Source: CAZFQG01 sp964520785 (GTDB taxonomy: Bacteria > Planctomycetota > Planctomycetia > Pirellulales > Thermoguttaceae). From it: DNA of 40,446 nucleotides. The position numbers were made by a program, and so were the translations under genes. The notes beneath the pieces were generated by a model that did not search any database, was not told the origin of the DNA, and worked only from the letters and a program-made list of their open reading frames with translations. How positions within the stretch are numbered: the stretch's first letter is position 1; every line of letters starts with the position of its first letter. The stretch spans positions 1 to 40,446 of the forward strand of contig CAZFQG010000032.1 in NCBI GenBank assembly GCA_964520785.1. Direction: 5' to 3'. Positions 25,459 to 34,044 of this stretch are shown here, piece by piece.

Positions 25459-25947
25459 AAGGAGCGTCCGGGCGCTTTCCTCTCGAGGGTGACCCGGCGT
25501 CCTCCCCATCCCCAAAATCTCCTTGAGAGGGTAGCGGCCTTAAACTCGGCGGTTTCCATGGTGGGGCGCCCATCAATGGGCACACTTGTGGAAAACGGCG
25601 CGGGTTCGGAGACGCTGGACCACTCCGACATATTTCGGGTCTATTACCGGCCGGGCCGCAGAAGCGGCCGATGGGCCGCTGGGACCAACGCGCCAAGGCT
25701 CGATATCGGATGGCTTCGGTGGCAGTAGAAAAACGCGTGCCATGACGGCGAGTGCTTAAAGAACCTTCCCGGTGGCCGCTTCTCGGGGTTGGAGTCGAAT
25801 CCCTCGGCACGCTCATGGTTGACCACGGCGTAGTCGCCAACTACCATACAGTGTGGGGAAACACGAAGGAAAACGGGGAGCATCCCCCGCATAGGGCAGT
25901 ATCAAACGCCCTGTTTGGAGCCAGCGATTCGCAATTCGAGGTAAATC
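25459..25947. other. Non-coding region hemC to alpha/beta-hydrolase
   Basis: In 489 bases I see no gene. The region holds a short palindrome GCCCAT-ca-ATGGGC (about 25568-25581) and a promoter (25819-25847) for the next gene. Open frames on both strands lack any family resemblance. Confidence 0.65.
25819..25847 (+). promoter_or_regulatory. Promoter for alpha/beta-hydrolase-like gene
   Basis: -35 TTGACC (25819-25824) and -10 TACCAT (25842-25847) are separated by 17 bp. The predicted leader is about 94 bases, ending in a GAGG ribosome-binding site before the ATG at 25948. Confidence 0.5.
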
Positions 25948-26913
25948 ATGTTTTTTAGAAGAATCCAATACTTCTTGCCGCTGGAAGGATTTCATCCGGC
26001 CTTGGTAATTCTCGCCACGGCGCTGTCTCTCTTCTGCCTTGCGAGTCCGGCGACGGCCCAGCCCGGCGGGACCGCCAAGCCGGAGGCAATCCCCGCTCCA
26101 GAGGATATCGCGTTAACGACGAAGGATGGGCTCCAATTGAAGGCGACGTACTTCGCGAGCAAGAAGGGTAAGCAGGCCGTTCCGGTCGTGCTGTTGCATA
26201 TGTTCGAGGGGAGCGGGGGCGACTTCCGCGAACTGGCGTTGGGGTTGCAAGGACTGGGACACGCAGTGGTCGTGCCCGATTTGCGGGGACACGGTGGAAG
26301 TACGGAGATCATCGGAGCCAGGAAACCGCTCGACGCGAAGACGCTTTCGAAGCGAGATTTTTTCGCGATGGTCTCGCAGGACATGGAGGCAGTCAAGAGA
26401 TTTCTTTTGGAAAAGAATGACGAGGAAGAACTGAACGTCGAAAAGCTGTGCCTCGTCGGTGCGGAAATGGGGGCGAACGTGGCTCTCGACTGGGCCCGGC
26501 TCGATTGGAGTTGGCCGAAGCTGGCGACTGGAAAACAAGGGCAGGACGTCAAAGCGCTCGTACTGATTTCACCCCAATGGTCGTTTCGGGGCCTGAGCGC
26601 GCAGCCCGCCGTGGCCCATCCGGCGGTCCGCAGCGAGCTGTCGATCATGATCATCGTCGGGGAAGGGGATCGCGCGGCCGAACGGGACGCGGTCCGTTTG
26701 AAAAAGGCCTTCGAGCGTTATCACCCGGATCCACCGAAGGAAAAATGGGTGGAGGAGAAGGATTTCTGGTACATTCCCCTGAAGACCAATCTCCAGGGAA
26801 CGAAGATGCTTGGGGTGAATGAATTGCAGATCGGTCCCTACATCGCGAGGTTCATCGAGTATCGAATCGTCAACAAGACGTTTTCCTGGCAGGAGCGGAC
26901 GATGGCGTATTAG
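25948..26913 (+). CDS. Exported alpha/beta-hydrolase-fold protein lacking the nucleophile serine
   Basis: A 321-residue protein with an N-terminal hydrophobic signal (LVILATALSLFCLASPATA) and an alpha/beta-hydrolase core: PVVLLHMFEGSGGDF (oxyanion region), VVVPDLRGHGGS and IIVGEGDR. The nucleophile elbow, normally GxSxG, reads GAEMG, with Glu173 where serine is expected. It is therefore probably not a serine hydrolase; it may be a pseudoenzyme or use another chemistry. The ATG follows GAGG with 7 bases between. The stop overlaps the 3' end of the opposite-strand gene by 4 bases. Confidence 0.83.
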   Translation: MFFRRIQYFLPLEGFHPALVILATALSLFCLASPATAQPGGTAKPEAIPAPEDIALTTKDGLQLKATYFASKKGKQAVPVVLLHMFEGSGGDFRELALGLQGLGHAVVVPDLRGHGGSTEIIGARKPLDAKTLSKRDFFAMVSQDMEAVKRFLLEKNDEEELNVEKLCLVGAEMGANVALDWARLDWSWPKLATGKQGQDVKALVLISPQWSFRGLSAQPAVAHPAVRSELSIMIIVGEGDRAAERDAVRLKKAFERYHPDPPKEKWVEEKDFWYIPLKTNLQGTKMLGVNELQIGPYIARFIEYRIVNKTFSWQERTMAY

Positions 26914-27383
26914 CCCCCCGCCTCTGGTTCGGCGGAGCGAGGTCCTTCCTTGCGCGGCCTGAGAGGGACCGGAACCAGGTCGTCGCGCCCGCTAGGCGAG
27001 CGCGGTACCGATTCCCTCCACGCCGCGTTTTCCGCGCCGTTCCAGGTGGTTCCCACCTGGGGGAAAGGGATCGCGTGGAGGTAGCCCGACGGACCGTGGA
27101 TATCCCAGTCGGAGGGAAACTCTCTCGGCAAAGGGGGTGGAGGCGTCTCCGCCGGAATTGGGATCAAGATATTGGGCTGGTGCGTCCGGCCGGACGCACC
27201 AGGCTTTCTCGGCCCTTTGGGCAGATGCAATACCGGGTATTCCGACGCCGCGTCGGTCTTCCGCCGCTGCACCGAAGACGGCGACAAAAGCACTGGGAGC
27301 TTCTGGATCGACCAGGCCGCCAAAAGACCCCCCACGACGCAAGAACCGGCCAGCAGGAATCGGGCTCCTTTCTCGAATCGCAT
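26910..27383 (-). CDS. Small membrane-anchored proline-rich protein of unknown function
   Basis: A 157-residue frame whose N-terminus MRFEKGARFLLAGSCVVGG has an uncleaved-anchor pattern (hydrophobic FLLAGSCVVGGLLAAW). A Pro-rich region follows (IPAETPPPPLPREFPSDW). I do not recognise the family. Support comes from the signal-like start, the absence of a better frame and consistent codon use; a ribosome-binding site is not clear. It converges on the alpha/beta-hydrolase gene with a 4-base overlap of ends. Residues GASGRTHQ are encoded by a perfect 26-bp palindrome (27177-27202), which looks like an in-frame insertion. Confidence 0.6.
   Translation of the reverse strand: MRFEKGARFLLAGSCVVGGLLAAWSIQKLPVLLSPSSVQRRKTDAASEYPVLHLPKGPRKPGASGRTHQPNILIPIPAETPPPPLPREFPSDWDIHGPSGYLHAIPFPQVGTTWNGAENAAWRESVPRSPSGRDDLVPVPLRPRKEGPRSAEPEAGG
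27177..27202. repeat. Perfect 26-bp palindrome inside a coding region
   Basis: The half-site CTGGTGCGTCCGG is followed immediately by its exact reverse complement. It encodes ASGRTHQ in the minus-strand gene and is in frame. Perfect palindromes of this length are unlikely by chance. It resembles a REP-like or small mobile palindrome, or a binding site for a dimeric protein. Confidence 0.85.
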
Positions 27384-27562
27384 GAGCGTAAGTCGGTTTC
27401 CGGGGGAGGAACGTACAACGGTCCAAGGCGGGGGGGCCGCTCCGTCGACCGCCGCGGTCGGCGCCCACCGCTTCTCTTCTACGGTATCGCTTCACGGGTC
27501 GCCTCAGTTGCGTCGAAGCGCGTCGGAGCACAGACAATCGTCCGGTCGCTTTCCGGTCGCGT

Positions 27563-27582
27563 CGGGTAAGGGGCTTTACCCG
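27563..27582. other. Hairpin in the SPFH-to-small-protein gap
   Basis: CGGGTAA and TTACCCG form a 7-bp stem with a 6-base loop, 46 bases beyond the 3' end of the second SPFH gene. No proper T-run follows on the minus strand, so a terminator role is uncertain. Confidence 0.35.
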
Positions 27583-27628
27583 ATTTTACGGAACGGACCG
27601 GTTCGGTAGGTCTGAGAAGGAATTTGGA

Positions 27629-29215
27629 TTACTTCCGCTCTCGATCCGTCAGTGGCACCGTCGGCGTAATGCCTTTGAGGTCGGTCCAGAGCGTCCCCTC
27701 GCCGGCGTAGATCATTTCCAGGTCGATCGTTTCCGGCAGGCCCTCGGCGAATTGCCATCGGGTGAAGGCGCTGGGGACGCCGAAGGCTTCGACGGCAAGG
27801 GTGAACTTCTGGGCCTTAGCTTCTTGCTGGAGTCGTTCGGCCTGGGCTTCGGCTTCACCGAGGACGACCGTCTTCTGGGCATCCAGTTCGGCCGCCTGGC
27901 GGTCGATGGCGGCGACGAGTTGTTTCGTCTCGGCCGCGATCTCCTTCCCCTCCTTATCGCCTTCCGCTTTTACGGAGGCGACCATCTTCTCCGTCTCCAC
28001 GCGGACCCGCTCCCCCTCGAGCTGCACCTTCTGTTCCGCCTCGCGGAGTTCCGCCTCCGTCTTGGCCGTCTCCTGTTCCTGGTCGCGGGTCAGCTTCAGT
28101 TCGTTCGCGATGAACGATTGCTGGATCGGCTCGCGGATTTCCCGAGGGATATAGATGTGCCGGATCAGCCCGTAAAGGAGCGAAACGCCTTTGTCCTCCA
28201 AAACCGCCTCGAAACTCTCGGTGGTTTCGTTCTGGAACGTCAATCGGGTGTCTCCCACCAGGAGTTCGACCGCGCCGAATTTGGAGCCGTTATTGCGGCA
28301 GATACTCTCCGATTGGGGAACGATCACCTTCTGCTCGACCGATTCGATGTTGCCGAACTTCTGGACCACCTCCGCCGCCTGATCCGGCATGATGCCCCAG
28401 ATGGCGGTGAAATCCATTTGAATCTCGAATCCGTCGTTCGACGGGAAGTTGATTCCGGTGTTCGCCTCCGGGAGAGGTTCGCCGCTGTCGTCGAGGGCGA
28501 CTTTTCCGTCGGGCCCCTTCTTCGGCGTGACGTGGATCGACGTCTCGCGGTATCCAATCTCGATGACGTCCACCTCCGCCTCGTGCGGGTTCACCGGGTA
28601 GAGCCCCGGCGGCAATACTTCGTTCTGAATGCCGGCCGGCTTGCCGGTCAGGGGATCGGCCGCCTTGCGCGTAATCACGCCGACGAACCCGGTGGGAATC
28701 TCCACCCAACCGGCCGTCTTCACCTGGCTGCCGACGGAACTCTCGTCGACCCTGATCTTCTTGAATTCGTACGCATAGGGGTTCGCCCGATAGCGGCCCG
28801 GGCCGTAGGCCTTGCGGAGGATTCCCTTGTGTTTCGTCTTGCCGAGAGCGCCGTCGACGAGAAACTCCCCCGGAGGCAAGGATACCCCCAACTTGCTCGT
28901 TACGATGGCGACCTCCCCCGGAACGACTACCACGTCGTCCACGATGTTCCTTTCCCACCAGATGGGGCAATAGAAATGCCGGCCCGGTCCGCGGAGCCTC
29001 TCGAGTACGCCGATCTGCCCTTCTTCGGCGAACTCGCCGGGCGCGGCGCTTTCGCGTTTCCCGAAGAGGAGCGGCCCCTTGTAACGCAACTGGAGGCTCT
29101 TTCCCGGTGGAACGTATACGCGGTTGACCGTCCATTCAAAAATGGCCCACATGAGGACGGCGGCGACACAGGCGACAACCGTCGTCATCACGATCCGGAG
29201 GGTCGTGGAATTCAT
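27629..29215 (-). CDS. SPFH/band-7 membrane protein (second of tandem pair)
   Basis: A 528-residue protein. One N-terminal membrane segment (about residues 7-27, IVMTTVVACVAAVLMWAIF) is followed by beta-rich SPFH/band-7 sequence (VPPGKSLQLRYKGPLL, VPGEVAIVTSKLG, IPTGFVGVITRK). A long charged coiled coil (about 370-470, EAEQKVQLEGERVRVETEK) and a short conserved end complete it. SPFH proteins form large ring or cage oligomers at membranes and often protect proteins or regulate proteases. ATG 29215 follows GGAG at 7 bases. It starts 62 bases after the preceding SPFH gene, so the two are likely an operon and may form a hetero-oligomer, like HflK/HflC. No FtsH is encoded nearby. Confidence 0.87.
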   Translation of the reverse strand: MNSTTLRIVMTTVVACVAAVLMWAIFEWTVNRVYVPPGKSLQLRYKGPLLFGKRESAAPGEFAEEGQIGVLERLRGPGRHFYCPIWWERNIVDDVVVVPGEVAIVTSKLGVSLPPGEFLVDGALGKTKHKGILRKAYGPGRYRANPYAYEFKKIRVDESSVGSQVKTAGWVEIPTGFVGVITRKAADPLTGKPAGIQNEVLPPGLYPVNPHEAEVDVIEIGYRETSIHVTPKKGPDGKVALDDSGEPLPEANTGINFPSNDGFEIQMDFTAIWGIMPDQAAEVVQKFGNIESVEQKVIVPQSESICRNNGSKFGAVELLVGDTRLTFQNETTESFEAVLEDKGVSLLYGLIRHIYIPREIREPIQQSFIANELKLTRDQEQETAKTEAELREAEQKVQLEGERVRVETEKMVASVKAEGDKEGKEIAAETKQLVAAIDRQAAELDAQKTVVLGEAEAQAERLQQEAKAQKFTLAVEAFGVPSAFTRWQFAEGLPETIDLEMIYAGEGTLWTDLKGITPTVPLTDRERK

Positions 29216-29277
29216 GTCTTTCTCCGTAGTATCTCTTTCCCGTGATATTCCCTCTGTTCGGAACCGGGGGTGAACGG

Positions 29278-31287
29278 TTATGGATCCGTCTGGACCGGTT
29301 CTTCCGCGCTTGAGTCCTCCGCTTCCGCGGTCTCTTCCGACGGTGCCTCTTTCGCGTCGGCGTCGGTGCGCGAAGATTCCTCCGCCGGCGCGGGTGGGGA
29401 AGCATCCGAAGGCGCGGTCTTTGGAGTCTCCGGCGCCGCTTCGGCCGGGGCCGGTCCCGCTTCGGCCGGTTCCGGTTCAGCCGGTTCCGGTTCGACCGTC
29501 GGCGGTTCGGGCTCCGGCTTGGGTTCCGGCTCGGCGGGTGAAGTCGGAGGCGCGGTGGTCTCGGCCGGGGGAGGTTCTTTCGAATCGGGCGCATCGTCGC
29601 GAGGTGGAAGGAACAATCGGGGTAGGGACACTTCGCCGGCGTTCGATCCCGGTCCCCGTTCCGTGTGCGGCCCCGGGAAAGTGGTCGGGAGTTCACCGGA
29701 CCGCGAGAACTCGCGGAAAATGTCCGTGAGGGGGCTGTCGGCCGTGTTGACCATCATCTTCTTGAAAGCCGGGGCCAGGCGGTTCAGAAGCGTCCACCGG
29801 GCGAATTCATTTCCGTCGCCGCCAAAGGCGTCGACGGAACGTTTCCAACCGGCCGCGGCGGCGGCGTTGTCGAATTCGATGACGTCGGCTTTCGCCTTTC
29901 CGAGCGCGATCACGGCGGCCGCCTCGTCCTCGGCCGCCTTCAGTTCGAATTCGGCCACCTTCAAGCGTTGGTTCGCCTCGATGAGAGCGACTTCCTTTTC
30001 GCGGGTCGCCTGCGTGACGACACGGATGACTTCCTGTTCCGCGGAAACGATAGCCTGTTTCTGTTTGACCAGTTCCTTCTGGATCGCCAACCGCTGCTCG
30101 GAGAGCTGCTGTTGAATCTCCTGCTCGTAGCGTTTCGCCTCTTGGACCGCGAACTCCCGCTTGCGGACCGGATCGGCGATCTTCTCCGGCGGCCGGATTC
30201 GCGTGATCAATGCCTGGATTACCTCGATTCCCTGGGCGTCACACTTCTCGGCGAGTTCCTTCTGGAAATCCTCTTGGAACTTGGCCCGCGTTTCGCCGGA
30301 GATGAACTCGCGGCCGCTCTGACCGGAACCCCGAAGCCGGCAGAAGGACCGCGCGTTCGGAAGGATGATCTTGCGGACGATCTCTTCGTCGATCGTCGCT
30401 CCGGCGCTCGTCTCCTTGTACGTGACGAAGACCCGTGCCGCCTCCTCCGGCTTGACGCGGAATTCGACCGCGCCGTCCAGAACGACCCAAAAGCCGTCCT
30501 TGGAAGGAAAACCCATCACGCCCGCCGCCTCGGACGACAGATCAAACCGTTGAGAACGGCAATCGACCAGGTCGATCCGCTCCACGTAGGGATTGACGTA
30601 GTACGTGCCCGGGTCGAGCGCCCGCGGTTGCACGCCGCGCTTTCCGGGTTCGGTCACGATGAGGACGTTCGGTTCCTCCGGCATCGGTGCCGAAAGATTG
30701 GACACCACTCCCTTGAAACCGGCGGGTACCGTCACCGGGTCGAACAGCTCGATGATTTCCGCGTAGCTGTCATACCGCCGCGGATTCGATCCCTCGACGC
30801 GGCCGTTCAACTCGTAGCGACCGGGCGTCAGAATCTCCGGGACGATCCCCTTCTGGTTCTCCTTCCACGCGATAATATCGCCCGGCGGCAAATCGTCCCC
30901 GTACAGACGAATCCGTACACCCAGTTTTCCGCGAGGGATTTCCACGTAGGGAACGACTTCCCAGTCCCAGAGGAACGGGTTGTAGAAGTACCGCCCTTCC
31001 GGAAGCAATTCCCTTTGAACTCCCTTGTACGAGGCGTCCGGGGCGATCTCCTCGCCGTTGGGAAGGTCCTTACCCACCTTGCGGATGAGGACCGCCACAT
31101 GCTGGTAGGGCACCTCAATCCGGCACTCGGTGTAAAGGAAGAAGGGGAGTACGAGCAGGGGACCCAAGACGAAAAGCCCCATCAAGATGATGGCCGCCTT
31201 CCACGTCCGGGGTATTCGCCCGCCGTCGCGGGACCGGCGATAACCATGGCCGAAAACGTCGTCGATATTCGGATTATTGTCGTTCAT
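29278..31287 (-). CDS. SPFH/band-7 membrane protein with long acidic Pro-rich tail (first of tandem pair)
   Basis: The protein has 669 residues from the ATG at 31287; an upstream in-frame start near 31325 is less likely. A membrane segment at about residues 31-50 (AAIILMGLFVLGPLLVLPFFL) precedes SPFH-type beta repeats (VPYQHVAVLIRKVGKDLP, IPRGKLGVRIRLYG, VPAGFKGVVSNLS). A coiled coil with alternating Gln/Lys/Glu (EIQQQLSEQRLAIQKELVKQ) follows. The last 130 residues are low-complexity Pro/Glu/Ala (EPEPKPEPEPPTVEPEP), likely disordered. The domain order resembles HflK-type proteins, but the size and tail are unusual. It is probably co-transcribed with the next SPFH gene. Confidence 0.87.
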   Translation of the reverse strand: MNDNNPNIDDVFGHGYRRSRDGGRIPRTWKAAIILMGLFVLGPLLVLPFFLYTECRIEVPYQHVAVLIRKVGKDLPNGEEIAPDASYKGVQRELLPEGRYFYNPFLWDWEVVPYVEIPRGKLGVRIRLYGDDLPPGDIIAWKENQKGIVPEILTPGRYELNGRVEGSNPRRYDSYAEIIELFDPVTVPAGFKGVVSNLSAPMPEEPNVLIVTEPGKRGVQPRALDPGTYYVNPYVERIDLVDCRSQRFDLSSEAAGVMGFPSKDGFWVVLDGAVEFRVKPEEAARVFVTYKETSAGATIDEEIVRKIILPNARSFCRLRGSGQSGREFISGETRAKFQEDFQKELAEKCDAQGIEVIQALITRIRPPEKIADPVRKREFAVQEAKRYEQEIQQQLSEQRLAIQKELVKQKQAIVSAEQEVIRVVTQATREKEVALIEANQRLKVAEFELKAAEDEAAAVIALGKAKADVIEFDNAAAAAGWKRSVDAFGGDGNEFARWTLLNRLAPAFKKMMVNTADSPLTDIFREFSRSGELPTTFPGPHTERGPGSNAGEVSLPRLFLPPRDDAPDSKEPPPAETTAPPTSPAEPEPKPEPEPPTVEPEPAEPEPAEAGPAPAEAAPETPKTAPSDASPPAPAEESSRTDADAKEAPSEETAEAEDSSAEEPVQTDP

Positions 31288-31781
31288 GTCGGACCTGCTC
31301 GAAATGACTCGGCCTATACGCATTCTCCCCAGAATACGCAGTTTGAAGAGAAATGCCGTCTCTCGCGTGAAAAACGGGTCTCTTGAGAGGTTATTCTGCC
31401 TGGCGACCGGAATTATTGAACACTTCCCAGCTAAAATGGGCGGAAAAGGCGTCCCCACTCCAAGACGGCCGACCGGGTCGTTCTAATCGGAATAACCCGA
31501 AGAAGAATCGTCCGTCGTATGAATAGATATTGCGAAACGAGACTGAACCGGAAACGTGACAAGGGACCCAGGGCGACGATGTCGCTCGCGAAGGAGTCCG
31601 TTACCTTTACAAAACGCCTCGCGGCCACGCGCGGTCCATCCCATTCTTTTCCATTGCGTCTCTCGAGAAAGAATTGGCCGTCATGGGACGGCGCGAGGCC
31701 TTCGCGAATACAAACCTCGTTGCCCTTGGCGAGGAGATCGAATCGGTCACGGAGGGCCGCTACAAGCCGCGCGGGACCCCG
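31288..31781. other. Non-coding region between trmB and the SPFH pair
   Basis: In 494 bases I see no gene with family resemblance. Both flanking genes are on the minus strand, so this gap should contain the end of the trmB transcript and the promoter of the SPFH pair. No strong -35/-10 pair or T-run terminator was found. Confidence 0.55.
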
Positions 31782-32441
31782 TCACTCCCGACGCGGATGC
31801 CCCTGCTTCTCGAACTCCGCCCGGTGGACGGTTTCGCGGTGGAGCCGGGTGCGGCGCTCGAAATGGGTCCGGTAGTCCAGGTCGTGTTCCGGTTGCGCCT
31901 CGTGGACCTCGAAAGGCCCCAGCAGGGTCGTCTCTTGGGCGAGTGTTTCGAGGGCCGTCTCGAAGTACTCTTGCACATCCGTCCAGAAATGGAGCCGGCC
32001 GTGGGGGATGAGGACCCGCTCGACGTCGCGAACGAACTCTGCCCGGATGACGCGGCGCTTGCGGTGCCGCTTCTTCCACCAGGGATCGGGAAAGTAGACA
32101 TGCACACCGGCGGCGGATTCGTCGGGGAGGATCTCCCGGAAGACGCGGATCGCGTCCCCCGCGACGACGACGGCGTTGCGGATGTCGCGCCGGACGAGTC
32201 CGGCGGCCGAGAAGGCGGCGTATTTCCGCACGATCTCGATTCCCAGGAAATCGCGTCCCGGACACGCCGGGGCCGCGGTTCTGAGGAACAGGCCCTTGCC
32301 GCAGCCGACCTCGATCTCCAGCGGAGCGTGCCTCCCGAAGAGCGCCTCCGGATTCCACGGCACGGGCAATTCGTCGAACGTCTTCAGATGGCGCGAGAGG
32401 TCGAGGGACGGATCGGGTTTTCTAAGCGCGCGGCGTCCCAT
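31782..32441 (-). CDS. trmB: tRNA (guanine-N7-)-methyltransferase
   Basis: A 219-residue SAM-dependent enzyme that makes m7G46 in tRNA. The SAM-binding motif EIEVGCGKG (42-50) and the TrmB hallmark FPDPWWKKRH (117-126) are present, as is LGIEI. The start ATG is at 32441, 16 bases after the pyrH stop, so it is the last gene of the rpsB-tsf-pyrH operon. In many bacteria frr (ribosome recycling factor) occupies this place. The C-terminal DYRTHFERR region is conserved. The end at 31782 is followed by a non-coding gap. Confidence 0.94.
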   Translation of the reverse strand: MGRRALRKPDPSLDLSRHLKTFDELPVPWNPEALFGRHAPLEIEVGCGKGLFLRTAAPACPGRDFLGIEIVRKYAAFSAAGLVRRDIRNAVVVAGDAIRVFREILPDESAAGVHVYFPDPWWKKRHRKRRVIRAEFVRDVERVLIPHGRLHFWTDVQEYFETALETLAQETTLLGPFEVHEAQPEHDLDYRTHFERRTRLHRETVHRAEFEKQGHPRRE

Positions 32442-32457
32442 CTCTTGTTTTTCAGGG

Positions 32458-33204
32458 CTAGCGGACGAGCGTCCCGACGCGTTCGCCGCGGACCGCCTTT
32501 TCGATGGCCCCTTCCTTGCGGAAGTTGAACACCATGATCGGCATTTTGTACTCGTTGCACTTCGCGATGGCCTCTTGATCCATCACCCGCAGGTTCTGCC
32601 GCTGGACGTCCTCGTAGCTGAGTTCGCTGTAGAGGACGGCGTGGGGGTTCTTCTCCGGATCGTCGCTGAAGACGCCGTCGACCCGGGTGGCCTTCAGAAG
32701 CAGATCCGCGTCGAGTTCCAGCGCCCTTTGGGCGGCGGCCGTGTCGGTGGTGACGAAGGGGCTGCCGGTACCGGCGGCGAGGATGACGATCCGCCCCTTC
32801 TCGAGGTGCCGGTTCGCGCGGCGGCGGATGTAAGGCTCGGCGACGCCGTCCATGCGGATGGCCGTCATTACGCGGGTGTCGCATCCGAGCGACTCCAGGG
32901 CGTCTTGAAGGGCCAGGGCGTTCATGACGGTGGCGAGCATCCCCATGTAGTGGGCGGTCGCCTCGTGGACGCTGGAATCCTGCTGGGTGAACTGCGCCCC
33001 GCGGAGGATGTTCCCGCCACCGAGAACGATGGCCATTTGCACGCCCAGTTGGGTGGCGCGGTGGGTCTGTTCGGCGATGTGGACCACCGCGTCCATCGCG
33101 ATACCGCGTTCTCCGGGGTGGCAAAAGCCCTCCCCGGAGATTTTCAAGATCACGCGTTTCGGCGCGGCCGGGTTCGGGGTGTGTCGTGCCGTTTCCGAAC
33201 TCAT
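32458..33204 (-). CDS. pyrH: UMP kinase
   Basis: A 248-residue bacterial-type UMP kinase that phosphorylates UMP with ATP. VILKISGEGF, AIVLGGGNILRG, YMGMLATVMNALALQDALE, GTGSPFVTTDTAAAQRALEL and DGVFSDDPEKNP are family motifs. Its ATG (33204-33202) overlaps the tsf stop as ATGA, so the two are translationally coupled. The frame is open far upstream in the tsf region, but that part is a shadow. Order rpsB-tsf-pyrH is the standard bacterial arrangement. Confidence 0.96.
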   Translation of the reverse strand: MSSETARHTPNPAAPKRVILKISGEGFCHPGERGIAMDAVVHIAEQTHRATQLGVQMAIVLGGGNILRGAQFTQQDSSVHEATAHYMGMLATVMNALALQDALESLGCDTRVMTAIRMDGVAEPYIRRRANRHLEKGRIVILAAGTGSPFVTTDTAAAQRALELDADLLLKATRVDGVFSDDPEKNPHAVLYSELSYEDVQRQNLRVMDQEAIAKCNEYKMPIMVFNFRKEGAIEKAVRGERVGTLVR

Positions 33205-34028
33205 TTGGCCAGTTCCCAGTGGACGAACCTGACGAGCTTCATGCCGGCCTCCTTGGCGACCTGGCCGACGGTCTTCGAATCGTCCTTCACGAACGGCTGC
33301 TCGGCGAGGCACTGCTCGGCGTAGAAGTTCCGCATCCGGCCGTCGACCATCTTGTCGATGATGTTTTCCGGCTTCCCTTCGCTTCGGGCGGCGGCGCTCA
33401 AGATCTCGCGTTCCTTGGCGACCACGACCGGGTCGAGATTGTCGACGCCGACCACGGTGGGCCGCATCGCGGCGACATGCATGCAGACGTCCTTGGCCAG
33501 CTCCGCGTTCCCGCCCTCCACTTGCAGCAGAACGCCGGTGGCCCCGTTGTGGTGGACGTAGCCGCCGGTGGGGCCTTCCAGCCGCTCGAACCGCTCGACC
33601 TTGAAGACCTCGCGGATCCGGTTGTTCAGCTCGTCGAACTGCTCCTTGAGCGTCTTTCCGGCCATCGAAGGGGAAGGTTGCTCCAGGAGGGCCTCCGCCG
33701 TTTCCGCGCCGGGACCGGTGGCGAGTTGTTTCGCCAGGCCGTCGGCCAGTTGAATGAACTCGGCGTGGGAGGCGACCGAGGCGCTCTCGCAGCGGAGGTC
33801 GACGATCGCGCCGGCCTTTCCGGCGATGTCGGCGAACACGGCGATGCGGCCGAAGGCCGTTTCGCGGCCGACCCGCTTCTCCATCGTCTTCTTGCCCGCC
33901 TTGCGCAGTAGCTCGATGGCGGCCTCCTGGTCGCCGTTGGCCTCCGTAAGCGCCTTCTTGCACTCCATCATCGGAAGCCCGGTGGTTTCTCGTAGCGCCT
34001 TGACGGCGGCGGCGGTAATCTCTGCCAT
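33201..34028 (-). CDS. tsf: Elongation factor Ts
   Basis: A 275-residue nucleotide exchange factor for EF-Tu. The N-terminal UBA-like part has VKALRETTGLPMMECKKAL, close to the family TGAGMMDCKKAL; RVGRETAFGRI and the GATGVLLQVEG core follow. The start MAEITAAAVKALRETTG is clear. It begins 16 bases after the rpsB stop and ends in a 4-base overlap with pyrH. Confidence 0.96.
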   Translation of the reverse strand: MAEITAAAVKALRETTGLPMMECKKALTEANGDQEAAIELLRKAGKKTMEKRVGRETAFGRIAVFADIAGKAGAIVDLRCESASVASHAEFIQLADGLAKQLATGPGAETAEALLEQPSPSMAGKTLKEQFDELNNRIREVFKVERFERLEGPTGGYVHHNGATGVLLQVEGGNAELAKDVCMHVAAMRPTVVGVDNLDPVVVAKEREILSAAARSEGKPENIIDKMVDGRMRNFYAEQCLAEQPFVKDDSKTVGQVAKEAGMKLVRFVHWELAK

Positions 34029-34044
34029 GGGGGGTTCTCCTCGT

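Noticed and set aside
25775..25800. tRNA T-arm-like string (gtcgaatccc) after hemC
   Set aside because: The flanking bases do not pair as a T-stem or acceptor stem, and no anticodon arm is found.
32458..33963. Single long frame suggesting a fused pyrH protein of 501 residues
   Set aside because: The upstream part is a shadow of tsf; pyrH has its own ATG overlapping the tsf stop.
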